Positions 37,093 through 45,418 of a stretch of 64,000 nt of DNA are shown piece by piece. The number at the start of each line of letters is the position of its first letter. Positions within the stretch are counted from its first letter, which is position 1. Both the position numbers and the translations under genes were made by a program. The notes beneath the pieces were generated by a model, which saw nothing but the letters and a program-made list of their open reading frames with translations, did no database searches and was not told where the DNA came from. The stretch covers positions 62,001 through 126,000 of the forward strand of contig JAIPBD010000012.1 of the NCBI GenBank assembly GCA_021739765.1. Reading direction: 5' to 3'. Source of the DNA: Melioribacteraceae bacterium. Lineage in GTDB: Bacteria; Bacteroidota; Ignavibacteria; Ignavibacteriales; Melioribacteraceae.

Positions 37093-37851
37093 TTAGAATT
37101 TAACTTCATCCGTCGCTTTTACGTAAATCCATTGTACTTCAACCCAAGCCGGATCACCGGTAACTGCTGAACCACCTGAACCTGTAACTTTAAACTTAGA
37201 ATAATTACCGTCATTATCATAAAGGAAATAATAATTTCCAATATCATCCGGCATGCTATTATCCCAAGTTGATTCTTGAACTGGAGAATCAACACCGTCA
37301 GTTAAAACTGCACTTGCTCCGGCTTTGAATAATGTTACTTTTGTTAAACCATTTGCAGTATTAAGATCCGCACTTCTGATTGTAAAATTACTTCCGGTAT
37401 AATAAATATCGGTAGCTTGTTTGCCGGTGCTTGAAAGGGCTACTGTAGCTCCATCAGAGAGATCCACACCACTTGGTTGGTCAACTGTAGTTCCGTTTCC
37501 GGTTTCCCATATTTTAATCGGGCCATAAGTCAAATATTCAGGAACCAAATCAGCACTCAACAATCCTCTGTCAGCGTCAGTATCAAAAGCTGAGATTGAG
37601 ATAGCATCGTAAGATTTTGTTTCATAATTAGTTAACTGAAACGAGATTGAATGTGTTCCGACAGAAGTTGTAATCGTATCAGGTGTAGTTAAACCGGTAG
37701 AAGATCCATCTAAGTAAATAGTGGCTCCTGAAGGTGTAGAAAATAAAGCTAATTGACCTTCGGTATTTTCAGTAGATGCCGGATCATCAACACATGATGT
37801 TAACAGACCGACCGTAAGTATTGTAAATATCATTAAGAATGATTTTTTCAT
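37093..37851 (-). CDS. PEGA-domain lipoprotein
   Basis: A 252-residue protein with a lipoprotein signal (LLTSC, Cys about 20). Residues about 32-85 form a PEGA-type beta-sandwich (LALFSTPSGATIYLDGSSTG, VGTHSISFQLTNYE). The C-terminal half has no recognised domain but includes a repeated Thr/Gly/Ser-rich pattern. PEGA domains are found in surface-exposed proteins and S-layer-like contexts. No gene upstream is close enough to suggest an operon except the small lipoprotein 75 bases away. Confidence 0.82.
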   Translation of the reverse strand: MKKSFLMIFTILTVGLLTSCVDDPASTENTEGQLALFSTPSGATIYLDGSSTGLTTPDTITTSVGTHSISFQLTNYETKSYDAISISAFDTDADRGLLSADLVPEYLTYGPIKIWETGNGTTVDQPSGVDLSDGATVALSSTGKQATDIYYTGSNFTIRSADLNTANGLTKVTLFKAGASAVLTDGVDSPVQESTWDNSMPDDIGNYYFLYDNDGNYSKFKVTGSGGSAVTGDPAWVEVQWIYVKATDEVKF

Positions 37852-37925
37852 TAGATTTCCTCATTTGTATTAAAAAACAACTTCAAACATAGCTAAAAAT
37901 AACAAGTATTAAAAGAGCCAAAGTA

Positions 37926-38261
37926 TTAATTTAATGTTGCGTCTACATCCGTACAAACAACCGCCTGCCCAAATTCTTCCGTAGTTCGATTGCTTTGTAT
38001 CTGCACATCACTAGAAAATAAATCAGATGACAGATCCATTAATTTTAATTCTACAAATCCGGATTTTGTTGTCTTTTCGCATTTTACGCAAATCGATTGG
38101 TCGTCGGGTATGTCAATAGTTTTGTTTCCCTCGCCTTCAATATTAATTCCATTATAAGACGCAATCCATTCGGTATCACTTTCAATAATCACTTGGAAAT
38201 CGGGACCGCATGCGGTAACTCCGATTGCTACTACAATTAAAATCAAACGTGCTAATTTCAT
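37926..38261 (-). CDS. Small predicted lipoprotein
   Basis: A 111-residue protein with a lipobox GVTACG (Cys18). The mature part is beta-rich and contains a CVKCEKTTKSG stretch and a further Cys near the C-terminus (VVCTDVD). I do not recognise a family. It is on the same strand as the PEGA lipoprotein and could be transcribed with it. Confidence 0.65.
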   Translation of the reverse strand: MKLARLILIVVAIGVTACGPDFQVIIESDTEWIASYNGINIEGEGNKTIDIPDDQSICVKCEKTTKSGFVELKLMDLSSDLFSSDVQIQSNRTTEEFGQAVVCTDVDATLN

Positions 38262-38352
38262 TTTTTCCTCATAATTGAAAATAAATAGTAATTATACTTA
38301 GTCCGTTTTCGTAAAAATGTTTTACTTTACCTCTAAAAACAGAAAGTAAAAT

Positions 38353-38646
38353 ATGAATCAAAAAGAGCTGTTTTCATTTCTTCGAAAAAACCTGAAGGAT
38401 GATTATATTTCCTTTAAGGAATATCAGGATAAATATTTTTTATCAAAAAAAATACAACAAATAATTCCCTCTTTTACGAGAAGTGATATTTTAGACGCGT
38501 TGAACAAGTTTTCGAAAGAAAAATCTGTAATGAACCCGAAGAATAGTTTTTTAAAAACTTTTACTAACAATCTATTTAGGTCCATCGATAACAATGCTGG
38601 TGATTCTGCAAGCCCAAATAAAGGAAGAAGCAAACTACTACATTGA
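38353..38646 (+). CDS. Small protein of unknown function upstream of a sensor kinase
   Basis: A 97-residue, Lys- and Phe-rich soluble protein with predicted helices (KELFSFLRKNLK, SDILDALNKFSKE). Its last 53 bases overlap the start of the histidine kinase gene in another frame, which would couple the two. No family was recognised. It could be a partner of the kinase, or a spurious frame; the direction and position favour it being real. Confidence 0.5.
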   Translation: MNQKELFSFLRKNLKDDYISFKEYQDKYFLSKKIQQIIPSFTRSDILDALNKFSKEKSVMNPKNSFLKTFTNNLFRSIDNNAGDSASPNKGRSKLLH

Positions 38647-39769
38647 AATATTAACGAATCTTTCCAACCCGATATATTTCTCCATTATTGTATCGATCAT
38701 TTTAATTTTAGTTACGATTGTTGTTCTCAGATATATCGTAATCCCACTAATTAAAAAACACCAACTGGAAAAAACAGAAATGGAACTTAAAACGGCGAGA
38801 TTGACAGCACTTTTCGCCGAACTTGACCCTGATCCGGTTTTGCGTATCGACAAAAATGGTAGAATTATAGATTCAAATGCTCAATCACGTATTCTTTTGG
38901 GGGAAGACATTCACTCGAAATTTATTGATGATATTTTACCCACTTTGATAAAAAACCCATCCATTTCCATACAAGAAAACGATGTAATTTCTTTGGTGGA
39001 AAAAATAGGAGGGAAATATTATGACATCTTTTTTAAAGGTTTTGCAGATTTGGAAATTGGACAGATATATTTTCATGATATAACCGATAATATTAATTAT
39101 CAGAATGAACTTATCGAATCGAGAAGTAAATACAGAAATCTCTCGGATCGTTTACAAGAAATTCTCGAAATAGAAAGATCAAGAATTGCGGGAGAGTTGC
39201 ATGATTCTGTCGGTCAAAAATTGAGCTCATTAAAAATCGGCTATCAAAAACAGTTAGAAAACGAAATATCGAATAAACGGAATGAAATAAATTTAATAAA
39301 CGACTTTGATTCAATTATAACTGAACTGAGGGAAATTTCTTATACTTTAAAACCTAAACTTTTGGAAGAGTTAGGTCTGGAACAAGCTCTAAATGCGTTT
39401 TTTGTAAAGTTTTATAAGCATACGAATATTAAAACTGAGTTTCTATTCACCGGACCGCAAGTAAGATATATTCCTGAGCTTGAACTGACTTTGTATAGAA
39501 TAACGCAGGAAGCATATCAGAACATTCTAAAGCATTCAAAAGCGACAGAATGTTTTGTTCAATTAAAGGTTCAAAACGGTTTTTTAAGAATGATTATTTC
39601 GGATAATGGCACTGGATTTAGCGCTGAAGATGAAGATATTACGAAGGGACTTGGTCTGTTCAATATGGAAGAAAGAGTCGCTAAATTTAACGGCAAAATG
39701 AAAATTGATTCGTCAATCGGCGAAGGGACGAACTTAATTTTTGAGATAGAAAATGCCAAAACAAGATAA
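38594..39769 (+). CDS. NarL-type (HisKA_3) sensor histidine kinase
   Basis: A 391-residue kinase. One membrane helix (about 25-50), then a PAS-like domain (LDPDPVLRIDKNGRIIDSN), the HisKA_3 phospho-acceptor line RSRIAGELHDSVGQKL and an HATPase domain (ITQEAYQNILKHS, ISDNGTGF, KGLGLFNMEERV). It is the kinase of the pair with the regulator that overlaps its 3' end by 17 bases. There is no obvious periplasmic sensor domain, so the signal is likely sensed by the cytoplasmic PAS region. Confidence 0.92.
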   Translation: MLVILQAQIKEEANYYIEILTNLSNPIYFSIIVSIILILVTIVVLRYIVIPLIKKHQLEKTEMELKTARLTALFAELDPDPVLRIDKNGRIIDSNAQSRILLGEDIHSKFIDDILPTLIKNPSISIQENDVISLVEKIGGKYYDIFFKGFADLEIGQIYFHDITDNINYQNELIESRSKYRNLSDRLQEILEIERSRIAGELHDSVGQKLSSLKIGYQKQLENEISNKRNEINLINDFDSIITELREISYTLKPKLLEELGLEQALNAFFVKFYKHTNIKTEFLFTGPQVRYIPELELTLYRITQEAYQNILKHSKATECFVQLKVQNGFLRMIISDNGTGFSAEDEDITKGLGLFNMEERVAKFNGKMKIDSSIGEGTNLIFEIENAKTR

Positions 39770-40433
39770 AAGAATAAAAATTCTGCTGGCAGATGATCAT
39801 TCACTCGTTAGAGAAGGAATAGGAAGCATCCTTGAAAACAACGAATGTGTAAGAGTTGTCGCCTCGGCATCCAACGGCGCTGAAGCCGTTGAAAAGTTTT
39901 TTGAATTTTCTCCGGATTTGGTATTAATGGATATCTCGATGCCCGAAATGAACGGATTCGAAGCGTTAAAAAGAATGCGTGAAAAACAAAACGACGTTAA
40001 AGTGATTTTCCTTACCATGCATGAATCAGAAGAGTACCTCTATCAAGCAATTAAATTTGGTGCAAAAGGATTAATAACTAAAAGCAGCCTGAAAACCGAT
40101 TTGGATATGGCAATTTCAAATGTATTTAGCGATAAGAATTATTTCGGTGAAGAGTTCGACGATGAGAAAATTGATGTCATTATGCAAAAGTATGATTTGA
40201 TGATGGATACAACTCATCAGCCGGATATTGCGCTCGCGCCCAGAGAAAGAAAAATTTTACAATTGTTGAGTGAAGGATTAACAAGCCATGAAATGGCAGA
40301 ACATCTAAAAATTGGTAAAAGAACCATAGACTCCCACCGCCAAAATATAATGGCCAAATTGAATATTAAATCTTTACCCGAACTTATTAAAACCGCGATT
40401 CAATACGCAAACATCAAAAACAATTTAGGTTAA
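39753..40433 (+). CDS. NarL/FixJ-family response regulator
   Basis: A 226-residue regulator with a receiver (LLADDHSLVREG, LVLMDISMPEMNG, FLTMHESE, KSSLK) and a LuxR-type helix-turn-helix (APRERKILQLLSEGLTSHEMAEHL, then TIDSHRQNIMAKL; listed as shorter parts of one domain). It is the partner of the kinase upstream. A GTACGTAG box like FixJ-type sites lies 283 bases beyond its stop, before the next operon, and again at 43992-43999, so these may be its targets. Confidence 0.92.
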   Translation: MPKQDKRIKILLADDHSLVREGIGSILENNECVRVVASASNGAEAVEKFFEFSPDLVLMDISMPEMNGFEALKRMREKQNDVKVIFLTMHESEEYLYQAIKFGAKGLITKSSLKTDLDMAISNVFSDKNYFGEEFDDEKIDVIMQKYDLMMDTTHQPDIALAPRERKILQLLSEGLTSHEMAEHLKIGKRTIDSHRQNIMAKLNIKSLPELIKTAIQYANIKNNLG

Positions 40434-40783
40434 CCAAGCTTTCTGTTCCGAAAAATTCGGAATGAGATTTATTGTTCATTTTACTGAGTATTGCAAACCA
40501 AAATTGTAACCTCTTCCCTCTAAGCGTTTAATTCAAGTGATTGATATTATCCGCCAAAAAGCTTCAAACTAATTATCTGAATCATGGTGATCTTAGATTA
40601 TTGAAGACTAATTAAGCTCTTTTCGTCATTTTCAATTCTGATTATATGCAATATTTTGTTTCGAATTCGGCGCAATAAGAGCAAAAAGTGAAAATGTTGA
40701 ATATTTATCGTAGAAGTACGTAGTCCGAATTTAAAAATCATTATTAAATTAAGTTCAACATTTGATATCTTTTTGGAGAAGCC
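40434..40783 (+). other. Intergenic region with shared promoter module
   Basis: This 350-base region contains an unpaired-tail hairpin TTCCGAA/TTCGGAA just after the regulator gene (about 40445-40461), which may end that transcript weakly, and the promoter-like module at 40703-40742. The middle, about 40470-40690, holds nothing I can identify. Confidence 0.4.
40703..40742 (+). promoter_or_regulatory. Promoter-like module, copy 1 (GTACGTAG box)
   Basis: A 40-base element that recurs at 43974-44012 on the opposite strand: 26 identical bases, one single-base gap, then nine identical bases, one substitution and three matches. It contains CGTAG twice, ten bases apart, and GTACGTAG at 40716-40723, which fits GTAMGTAG, the recognition pattern described for rhizobial FixJ. 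It ends 41 bases before the ATG at 40784. Confidence 0.6.
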
Positions 40784-41158
40784 ATGGCGGAAAATTTAGG
40801 TGAAGTAATGGAAAAAAAAGTTGCCGACGAAAAATTTGGCGAAGTTCTCGAATCAGGTTTATTAGATTCGACTGAAATTGAATCGGCAATTGAACAAACT
40901 GAAAGTATTTTGATGTTTTCGATTTTTGAGAAAAAAGCGATAATCCTGGGTAACAAAAGAAAAGTTATTTACCCGAAAAGTGAGATAATTCCAAAAGAGT
41001 TCAGATTTATGGTTTACAGTACGGACAAAGTTCAGGAATTACTCAATTTGGGAGGGGAAAAATTTACTCTCGTGGAAATTAGAAAAAAAGTAATTACATT
41101 AAGCAATGGAAATTTTACTCTTGAATTTGGGTTGGGCTGCCCGCCGTTCTGCCCATGA
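40784..41158 (+). CDS. Small protein of unknown function with Cys-rich tail
   Basis: A 124-residue soluble, acidic protein with a GGAG ribosome binding site. The N-terminal 45 residues are helical and charged; the middle is beta-rich (KKAIILGNKRKVIYPKSE, RFMVYSTDKVQELL). It ends GLGCPPFCP, a C-x3-C pair next to the stop that could bind a metal or be modified. No family was recognised. It lies right behind promoter module copy 1 and seven bases before a membrane protein, so the two likely work together. Confidence 0.75.
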   Translation: MAENLGEVMEKKVADEKFGEVLESGLLDSTEIESAIEQTESILMFSIFEKKAIILGNKRKVIYPKSEIIPKEFRFMVYSTDKVQELLNLGGEKFTLVEIRKKVITLSNGNFTLEFGLGCPPFCP

Positions 41159-41164
41159 TAAACG

Positions 41165-41743
41165 ATGACTATAACCTACATCATTGTGTTTGCGATGATG
41201 TTAGCGTTTATTTTTCCGCCTATTCGTCAACGTAAAACGGTTTATTTTTCCTATTTTTTAATACTTGCCCTTTCTGACCCGATTAATCTGGCAATTTTAT
41301 ATCTGCTGAAGATTAATCCACACACATTTTACACCATCCCAATGGTATTTATATATCAGTCTTTAGCGAATAAAGGGGATCTCAAAAAAAATCTTATACC
41401 TTCAATTATTGTTGCTTTAATTCTGTTTGCGGTTGCTCAGTTTTTGCCGGCGACAGTCGTTCCGTTATTAATTTTTATATTAAGCTTAGCAGTAGCTTTT
41501 CAGGTTCTTAAAATTACGATCCGCAGTTCCTACAATACTATGGAAATTAATCTGTTTCATTTTATGCTGGTTCTTTATCAATTAACTATCTTAATTAAAT
41601 TTTTGCTCTGGTCAAGCGGAAATGAAGGGATAATTAGTTTTTATGTAATGAACGGGTTTAGCGCGATAATCGCAATTTACTTTTCAATATTTACGGAAGA
41701 AAAACCATTGTTAAAAATTCCACTAACTCCTAAGAAAACTTGA
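41165..41743 (+). CDS. Polytopic membrane protein of unknown function
   Basis: A 192-residue protein with about six hydrophobic segments covering most of its length (YIIVFAMMLAFIF, YFLILALSDPINLAILYLL, IIVALILFAVAQFL, VVPLLIFILSLAVAF, FYVMNGFSAIIAIYFS). No transport or enzyme motif was recognised. It forms a two-gene unit with the Cys-tailed protein and converges on the acyl-CoA synthetase gene, overlapping its end by 14 bases. Confidence 0.75.
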   Translation: MTITYIIVFAMMLAFIFPPIRQRKTVYFSYFLILALSDPINLAILYLLKINPHTFYTIPMVFIYQSLANKGDLKKNLIPSIIVALILFAVAQFLPATVVPLLIFILSLAVAFQVLKITIRSSYNTMEINLFHFMLVLYQLTILIKFLLWSSGNEGIISFYVMNGFSAIIAIYFSIFTEEKPLLKIPLTPKKT

Positions 41744-43805
41744 TTCTTACATCAACCGCGAAAATCTGATCATTCTCTGTTACGATTAATGGATTAATAT
41801 CAAACTCTTCAATTTGTCCGCATTCGGTAAGCATTCGAGCCGCATTTTTAACTATTGATTTTATCTTAACCAGATCAGCCGGTTTTTCGCCCCGAACACC
41901 TTTCAGAATTTTCCCGATTGAAGTAGAATCTATCATTTCTTCAATATCCTCATCAACCAGAAAAGCCGATTTAGTCGAAGTGTCGCAGATTACTTCCACG
42001 TATTTCCCGCCTGTTCCGAACATAATTATGGGTCCGAATGAAGGATCGCGATATCCTCCAATTAACAATTCGTGTTTTGCTTTTAGATAGGGTTGGATTT
42101 GGTATTGGTCAAGGTTGAAGTGAAATTCATCAAACCTGTGTTTGATTGAATTCGCGGCGATCATTAAATCATCCATTGAACGAATATCCAACTTTACAGC
42201 ATTTAACTCACTTTTATGAATTACATTCGCGCCGATTCCCTTTATAACAAGGGGGAAATAATCGGGCGTTATAAATTTTAGATCATCCGGCTTTATAAAA
42301 ATATCTTTTGTGATTGGTATTTTATAAGTGTTGCAGATATTGGCGACATTTTTTTGTGAGATAAATCCATTTTGGAAATCGTATTCTCTGCTGTTTTGAC
42401 CTTTCAACTGCTCCTTATATTCATCGGAGTATTGTTCAATTTTTTGCTTCTGTTTTTTATAGAAAAGAATATTCGAAATTATTTCCGCAGGATCTTCCGG
42501 ATTTTTAAATAGCGGGATATGTTTTTGGGAATTATCTCTGTATTCCTCCCAAAATTCGGGCAAAGTCATATCCACCTGATAAATGGGTTTTTCCGATTTT
42601 ATGGATGAAATCGATTCCACAACTTCGAAGGGTTTTACCATCACCGGTTCAACAAAAATAGTAATTACCGCATCTACATTTTTATCCTTTACAACTATTT
42701 CATTTACATTTTTGTATAAATCGGCATCCGCTCCCGGCAGCAAATCAACAGGATTCTCGACACTTGCTTCTGGCAGCACAATTTTTCTCAATTCCGATTT
42801 TGTATGTTCCGAAAGCTGTGCGAGTCGGAGTCCTTCAAACTCAAGATTATCAACCGCAAGAATTCCGGGTCCGCCCGCGTTTGTTATTACCGCGATTCTA
42901 TTTCCATCCGGATGCGGAAAATTTTCAAATCCTTTGCATGTATTAAAAAGTTCATTAAGATCATTCGCCCGAATAATCCCGAATTGTTTTAATACTGCGT
43001 CCACAACAAGATCCCGACTGCTCAAAGCACCGGTGTGAGATGAAGCGGCTTTCATGCCGGCGTTCGATCTGCCGGCTTTTAATGTAATAAGAGGTTTTGT
43101 AACCGTTCTTTGTATAAACTCTTGAATAAATTTTTGCCCGTCGACGAAGCTTTCAAGATATAATGCGATTGTTGAAATATTTTTGTCGCTTTCCCAAAAT
43201 GAAATCAAATCATTTTCATTGATATCCGCTTTGTTGCCAACGCTTACAAAATGCGCGAATTTAATATCCGATTCCCTAAGTGAATTTAATACGGCAGCCC
43301 CCAAAGCTCCACTTTGAGAAAGAAACGCTGTTTTTCCAGTCGCCGGTTTTTCAGCGACAAAAGTAGCATTTAGCCGGATTTCTTCGAGTGTATTGATTAC
43401 TCCCATACAGTTTGGGCCGATAAGTCTTGCTCCGCTTCTTTTTATCACATCAAGTACTTGGTTCTCCAGCACTTCACCATCTTTACCGATTTCTTTAAAT
43501 CCCGCTGTAATCAATACAATTGATTTAACATTTTTATCAAGCAATTCTTTGATTGAGCTAAGAACGTATTGTTTCGGAACGACAATTACCGCGAGGTCAA
43601 TATCTGCACGGATTTGGTTTATACTTGGGTAGCATTTATAACCCAATATCTCGGAGGCTTTGGGATTTACCGGAAGAATTGCTCCTGTGAATCCATAATG
43701 TTTGATAGTTTTTAGAAGTTCATACCCGATACTTTTTTCTTTTGATGAAGCACCAACTATACAAATTGAGGCGGGATAGAAAAAATTACCGATGGAATTG
43801 TTCAT
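41730..43805 (-). CDS. ADP-forming acetate/acyl-CoA ligase (acyl-CoA synthetase, NDP-forming)
   Basis: A 691-residue single-chain enzyme. An N-terminal CoA-binding domain (FYPASICIVGASSKEKSIGYEL) and succinyl-CoA-synthetase-like domains (GPNCMGVINT, AFLSQSGALGAAVLNSL; phospho-His region HTGALSSRD) are joined to an ATP-grasp domain (PLVIKGIGANVIHKSELNAV, GTGGKYVEVICD, EFDINPLIV). The family interconverts acyl-CoA plus ADP and phosphate with acid plus CoA and ATP. It is transcribed toward the unknown membrane protein, with a terminator-bearing leader upstream. Confidence 0.92.
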   Translation of the reverse strand: MNNSIGNFFYPASICIVGASSKEKSIGYELLKTIKHYGFTGAILPVNPKASEILGYKCYPSINQIRADIDLAVIVVPKQYVLSSIKELLDKNVKSIVLITAGFKEIGKDGEVLENQVLDVIKRSGARLIGPNCMGVINTLEEIRLNATFVAEKPATGKTAFLSQSGALGAAVLNSLRESDIKFAHFVSVGNKADINENDLISFWESDKNISTIALYLESFVDGQKFIQEFIQRTVTKPLITLKAGRSNAGMKAASSHTGALSSRDLVVDAVLKQFGIIRANDLNELFNTCKGFENFPHPDGNRIAVITNAGGPGILAVDNLEFEGLRLAQLSEHTKSELRKIVLPEASVENPVDLLPGADADLYKNVNEIVVKDKNVDAVITIFVEPVMVKPFEVVESISSIKSEKPIYQVDMTLPEFWEEYRDNSQKHIPLFKNPEDPAEIISNILFYKKQKQKIEQYSDEYKEQLKGQNSREYDFQNGFISQKNVANICNTYKIPITKDIFIKPDDLKFITPDYFPLVIKGIGANVIHKSELNAVKLDIRSMDDLMIAANSIKHRFDEFHFNLDQYQIQPYLKAKHELLIGGYRDPSFGPIIMFGTGGKYVEVICDTSTKSAFLVDEDIEEMIDSTSIGKILKGVRGEKPADLVKIKSIVKNAARMLTECGQIEEFDINPLIVTENDQIFAVDVRIKFS

Positions 43806-43889
43806 CTTTTAGCCGAATTAAATTGAACATCTATGTCCTAAAATAAAGATTCCAAATGAGTAATTCTGCTCAAAACGGATTATAGGAAT

Positions 43890-43916
43890 AAAAAAACCCG
43901 GGCACGAGGCCCGGGT
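43890..43916 (-). terminator. Strong intrinsic terminator, minus strand, upstream of the ligase gene
   Basis: ACCCGGGC and GCCCGGGT form a perfect eight-base GC-rich stem around a five-base loop, followed on the minus strand by seven T residues. It lies 85 bases upstream of the ligase start and about 58 bases downstream of promoter module copy 2, so it ends a short transcript or works as an attenuator. Confidence 0.85.
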
Positions 43917-43973
43917 CACACAAGGAGAGCAGTCGTCAGCAACAAACCAACGAACTTCCAATAGATGGTAGTG
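43890..43973 (-). ncRNA. Candidate small RNA or attenuated leader
   Basis: If copy 2 of the promoter module is active on the minus strand, transcription would begin shortly after it and stop at the terminator, giving an RNA of roughly 60-85 bases with no evident ORF. It could be a stand-alone small RNA or a leader that must be read through to express the ligase gene. No known RNA family was recognised. Confidence 0.4.
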
Positions 43974-44012
43974 AATTATTTTTAAATCGGACTACGTACT
44001 TCTACGATAAAT
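43974..44012 (-). promoter_or_regulatory. Promoter-like module, copy 2 (GTACGTAG box)
   Basis: On the minus strand this repeats copy 1 (40703-40742) almost exactly; the GTACGTAG box is at 43992-43999. In both copies the box points to a downstream transcription unit, here the candidate short RNA and the ligase gene. The plus-strand paaA gene has its own separate promoter, which supports assigning this copy to the minus strand. Confidence 0.6.
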
Positions 44013-44099
44013 TTTCATTAGTACCATTTTTTTTGGCTTTTTCTTCGATTTTTTTAAACGAATATGCTCAATTCACAAAATTTGTTATTATTGAGCGTG

Positions 44100-44128
44100 T
44101 TGACTGCTTAATTAAGATATCGTATATT
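44100..44128 (+). promoter_or_regulatory. Sigma-70-type promoter of paaA
   Basis: TTGACT at 44100-44105 and TATATT at 44123-44128 are exactly 17 bases apart. A start near 44135 leaves a leader of about 23 bases before the paaA ATG. Confidence 0.6.
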
Positions 44129-44157
44129 TTTGTTCACATAACAAAGAAAGACCCGCC

Positions 44158-45090
44158 ATGTCCCAGGAAGAAAAACTTAAAGAGTTCGAACGAAAAATTG
44201 AATCCGGTGAAAAAATTGAACCAAAAGATTGGATGCCGGAAAATTATAGAAAGCAACTGATTCGTATGATGAGCCAGCACGCTCACTCGGAAATTGTAGG
44301 TATGCTGCCCGAAGGAAATTGGATTACAAGAGCACCCAGTTTAAGGCGTAAACTCGGGCTTTTGGCAAAGGTGCAAGATGAGGCCGGGCACGGTTTGTAT
44401 CTTTACAGCGCAACCGAAACCCTCGGAGTTGACCGTTCCGAATTGATTGAAAATTTACATAATGGAAAAGCGAAATATTCCAGCATTTTTAACTATCCGA
44501 CACTTACTTGGGCGGATATCGGATTAATCGGTTGGTTGGTTGACGGGGCCGCGATAATAAATCAGACTATGCTTGCTAAAAGTTCCTACGGTCCTTATTC
44601 GAGGGCGTTAATACGAATCTGTAAGGAAGAAAATTTTCACAAAAAGCAAGGATATGAAATCGTTTCCAAACTTGCCGGCGGAACAAAGAAACAGAAAGAA
44701 ATGGTTCAAGAAGCGTTTAATCGCTGGTGGTGGCCAACTTTGATGATGTTTGGTCCACCGGATAAAGACTCACCTAATTCTGCCGAGCTGATGAAATGGA
44801 AAGTAAAATTAAACAGCAATGATGATCTAAGGCAGCGATTTGTGAATCTAACGGTGCCCCAAGCAATTGCTGTTGATTTGAAAGTGCCGGATCCCGATTT
44901 AAAATACAATGAAGAGACTGGAAACTGGGAATTTGGTGAGATTAATTGGGAGGAATTTTGGAATGTCGTAAAAGGGAACGGTCCGCTAAATAAGGAAAGG
45001 TTAAAGGTTAGAAACGACGCTCACGATCGCGGTGCCTGGGTCCGGGAAGCGGCGGAAGCTTATGCGAGTAAACACTCTTCGTTGAACTAG
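44158..45090 (+). CDS. paaA: Phenylacetyl-CoA epoxidase, catalytic subunit PaaA
   Basis: A 310-residue ferritin-like di-iron subunit, the usual length. Iron-ligand regions are visible as [30 protein letters not shown] and [13 protein letters not shown] (Glu-x2-His patterns). PaaABC(D)E uses O2 and electrons to form the ring 1,2-epoxide of phenylacetyl-CoA, the committed step of aerobic phenylacetate breakdown. It is first in paaABCD. An O2-dependent pathway suggests life at least partly under air. Confidence 0.95.
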   Translation: MSQEEKLKEFERKIESGEKIEPKDWMPENYRKQLIRMMSQHAHSEIVGMLPEGNWITRAPSLRRKLGLLAKVQDEAGHGLYLYSATETLGVDRSELIENLHNGKAKYSSIFNYPTLTWADIGLIGWLVDGAAIINQTMLAKSSYGPYSRALIRICKEENFHKKQGYEIVSKLAGGTKKQKEMVQEAFNRWWWPTLMMFGPPDKDSPNSAELMKWKVKLNSNDDLRQRFVNLTVPQAIAVDLKVPDPDLKYNEETGNWEFGEINWEEFWNVVKGNGPLNKERLKVRNDAHDRGAWVREAAEAYASKHSSLN

Positions 45091-45133
45091 AACAACAAGG
45101 TGATAATAAATTATTCAATTGGGGATATTTAGC

Positions 45134-45418
45134 ATGAAAGATTCACAACATAAACTCTGGGAAGTTTTTGTTCAGGCAAAAACCGGTGCACCCCACGAAC
45201 ATGCCGGTAGTGTCCATGCCGCGGATTCTGAAATTGCTCTGCAAAACGCGAGGGATGTTTTTTCGAGAAGAAATGAAGCAGTTAGTTTATGGGTGGTCCC
45301 ATCAGATCAAATTGTTGCTTCAACACCGGAGGATGAAGGCCCGTTTTTTGATCCCGCAAACGACAAAATTTACCGACATCCGAAATTTTACTCTGTGCCA
45401 AAAGGAGTAAGGATGTGA
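45134..45418 (+). CDS. paaB: Phenylacetyl-CoA epoxidase subunit PaaB
   Basis: A 94-residue subunit from the ATG at 45134 (a TTG at 45119 gives five more residues), matching the roughly 95 residues usual for the family. Diagnostic stretches are WEVFVQAKTGAPHEHAGSVH, ALQNARDVFSRRNEA and LWVVPSDQI. PaaB bridges PaaAC units in the epoxidase complex. It ends in an overlap (TGATG) with paaC. Confidence 0.94.
   Translation: MKDSQHKLWEVFVQAKTGAPHEHAGSVHAADSEIALQNARDVFSRRNEAVSLWVVPSDQIVASTPEDEGPFFDPANDKIYRHPKFYSVPKGVRM

Larger units (their letters stand above)
43806..44157. other. Divergent region between acyl-CoA ligase and paaA
   Basis: This 352-base region holds, from left to right, the leader of the ligase gene, the minus-strand terminator at 43890-43916, the candidate short RNA, promoter module copy 2 at 43974-44012 and the plus-strand promoter of paaA at 44100-44128. 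A short plus frame over 44033-44260 runs into paaA in another frame and is not credible. Confidence 0.55.

Noticed and set aside
42583-43038. A 151-codon plus-strand frame inside the acyl-CoA ligase gene
   Set aside because: It is the antisense shadow of strongly conserved ligase domains and has a Ser/Thr/Pro-rich composition typical of such shadows.
40703-44012. The inverted 39-40 base repeats as terminal repeats of a mobile element
   Set aside because: No transposase or integrase lies between them, no target-site duplication is evident, and both copies sit at promoter-like positions; a shared regulatory module explains them better, though it is not proven.
44033-44260. A 75-codon plus-strand frame before and into paaA
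   Set aside because: It overlaps the well-supported paaA start by about 100 bases in another frame, contains the paaA promoter inside it and has no ribosome binding site or recognisable sequence.
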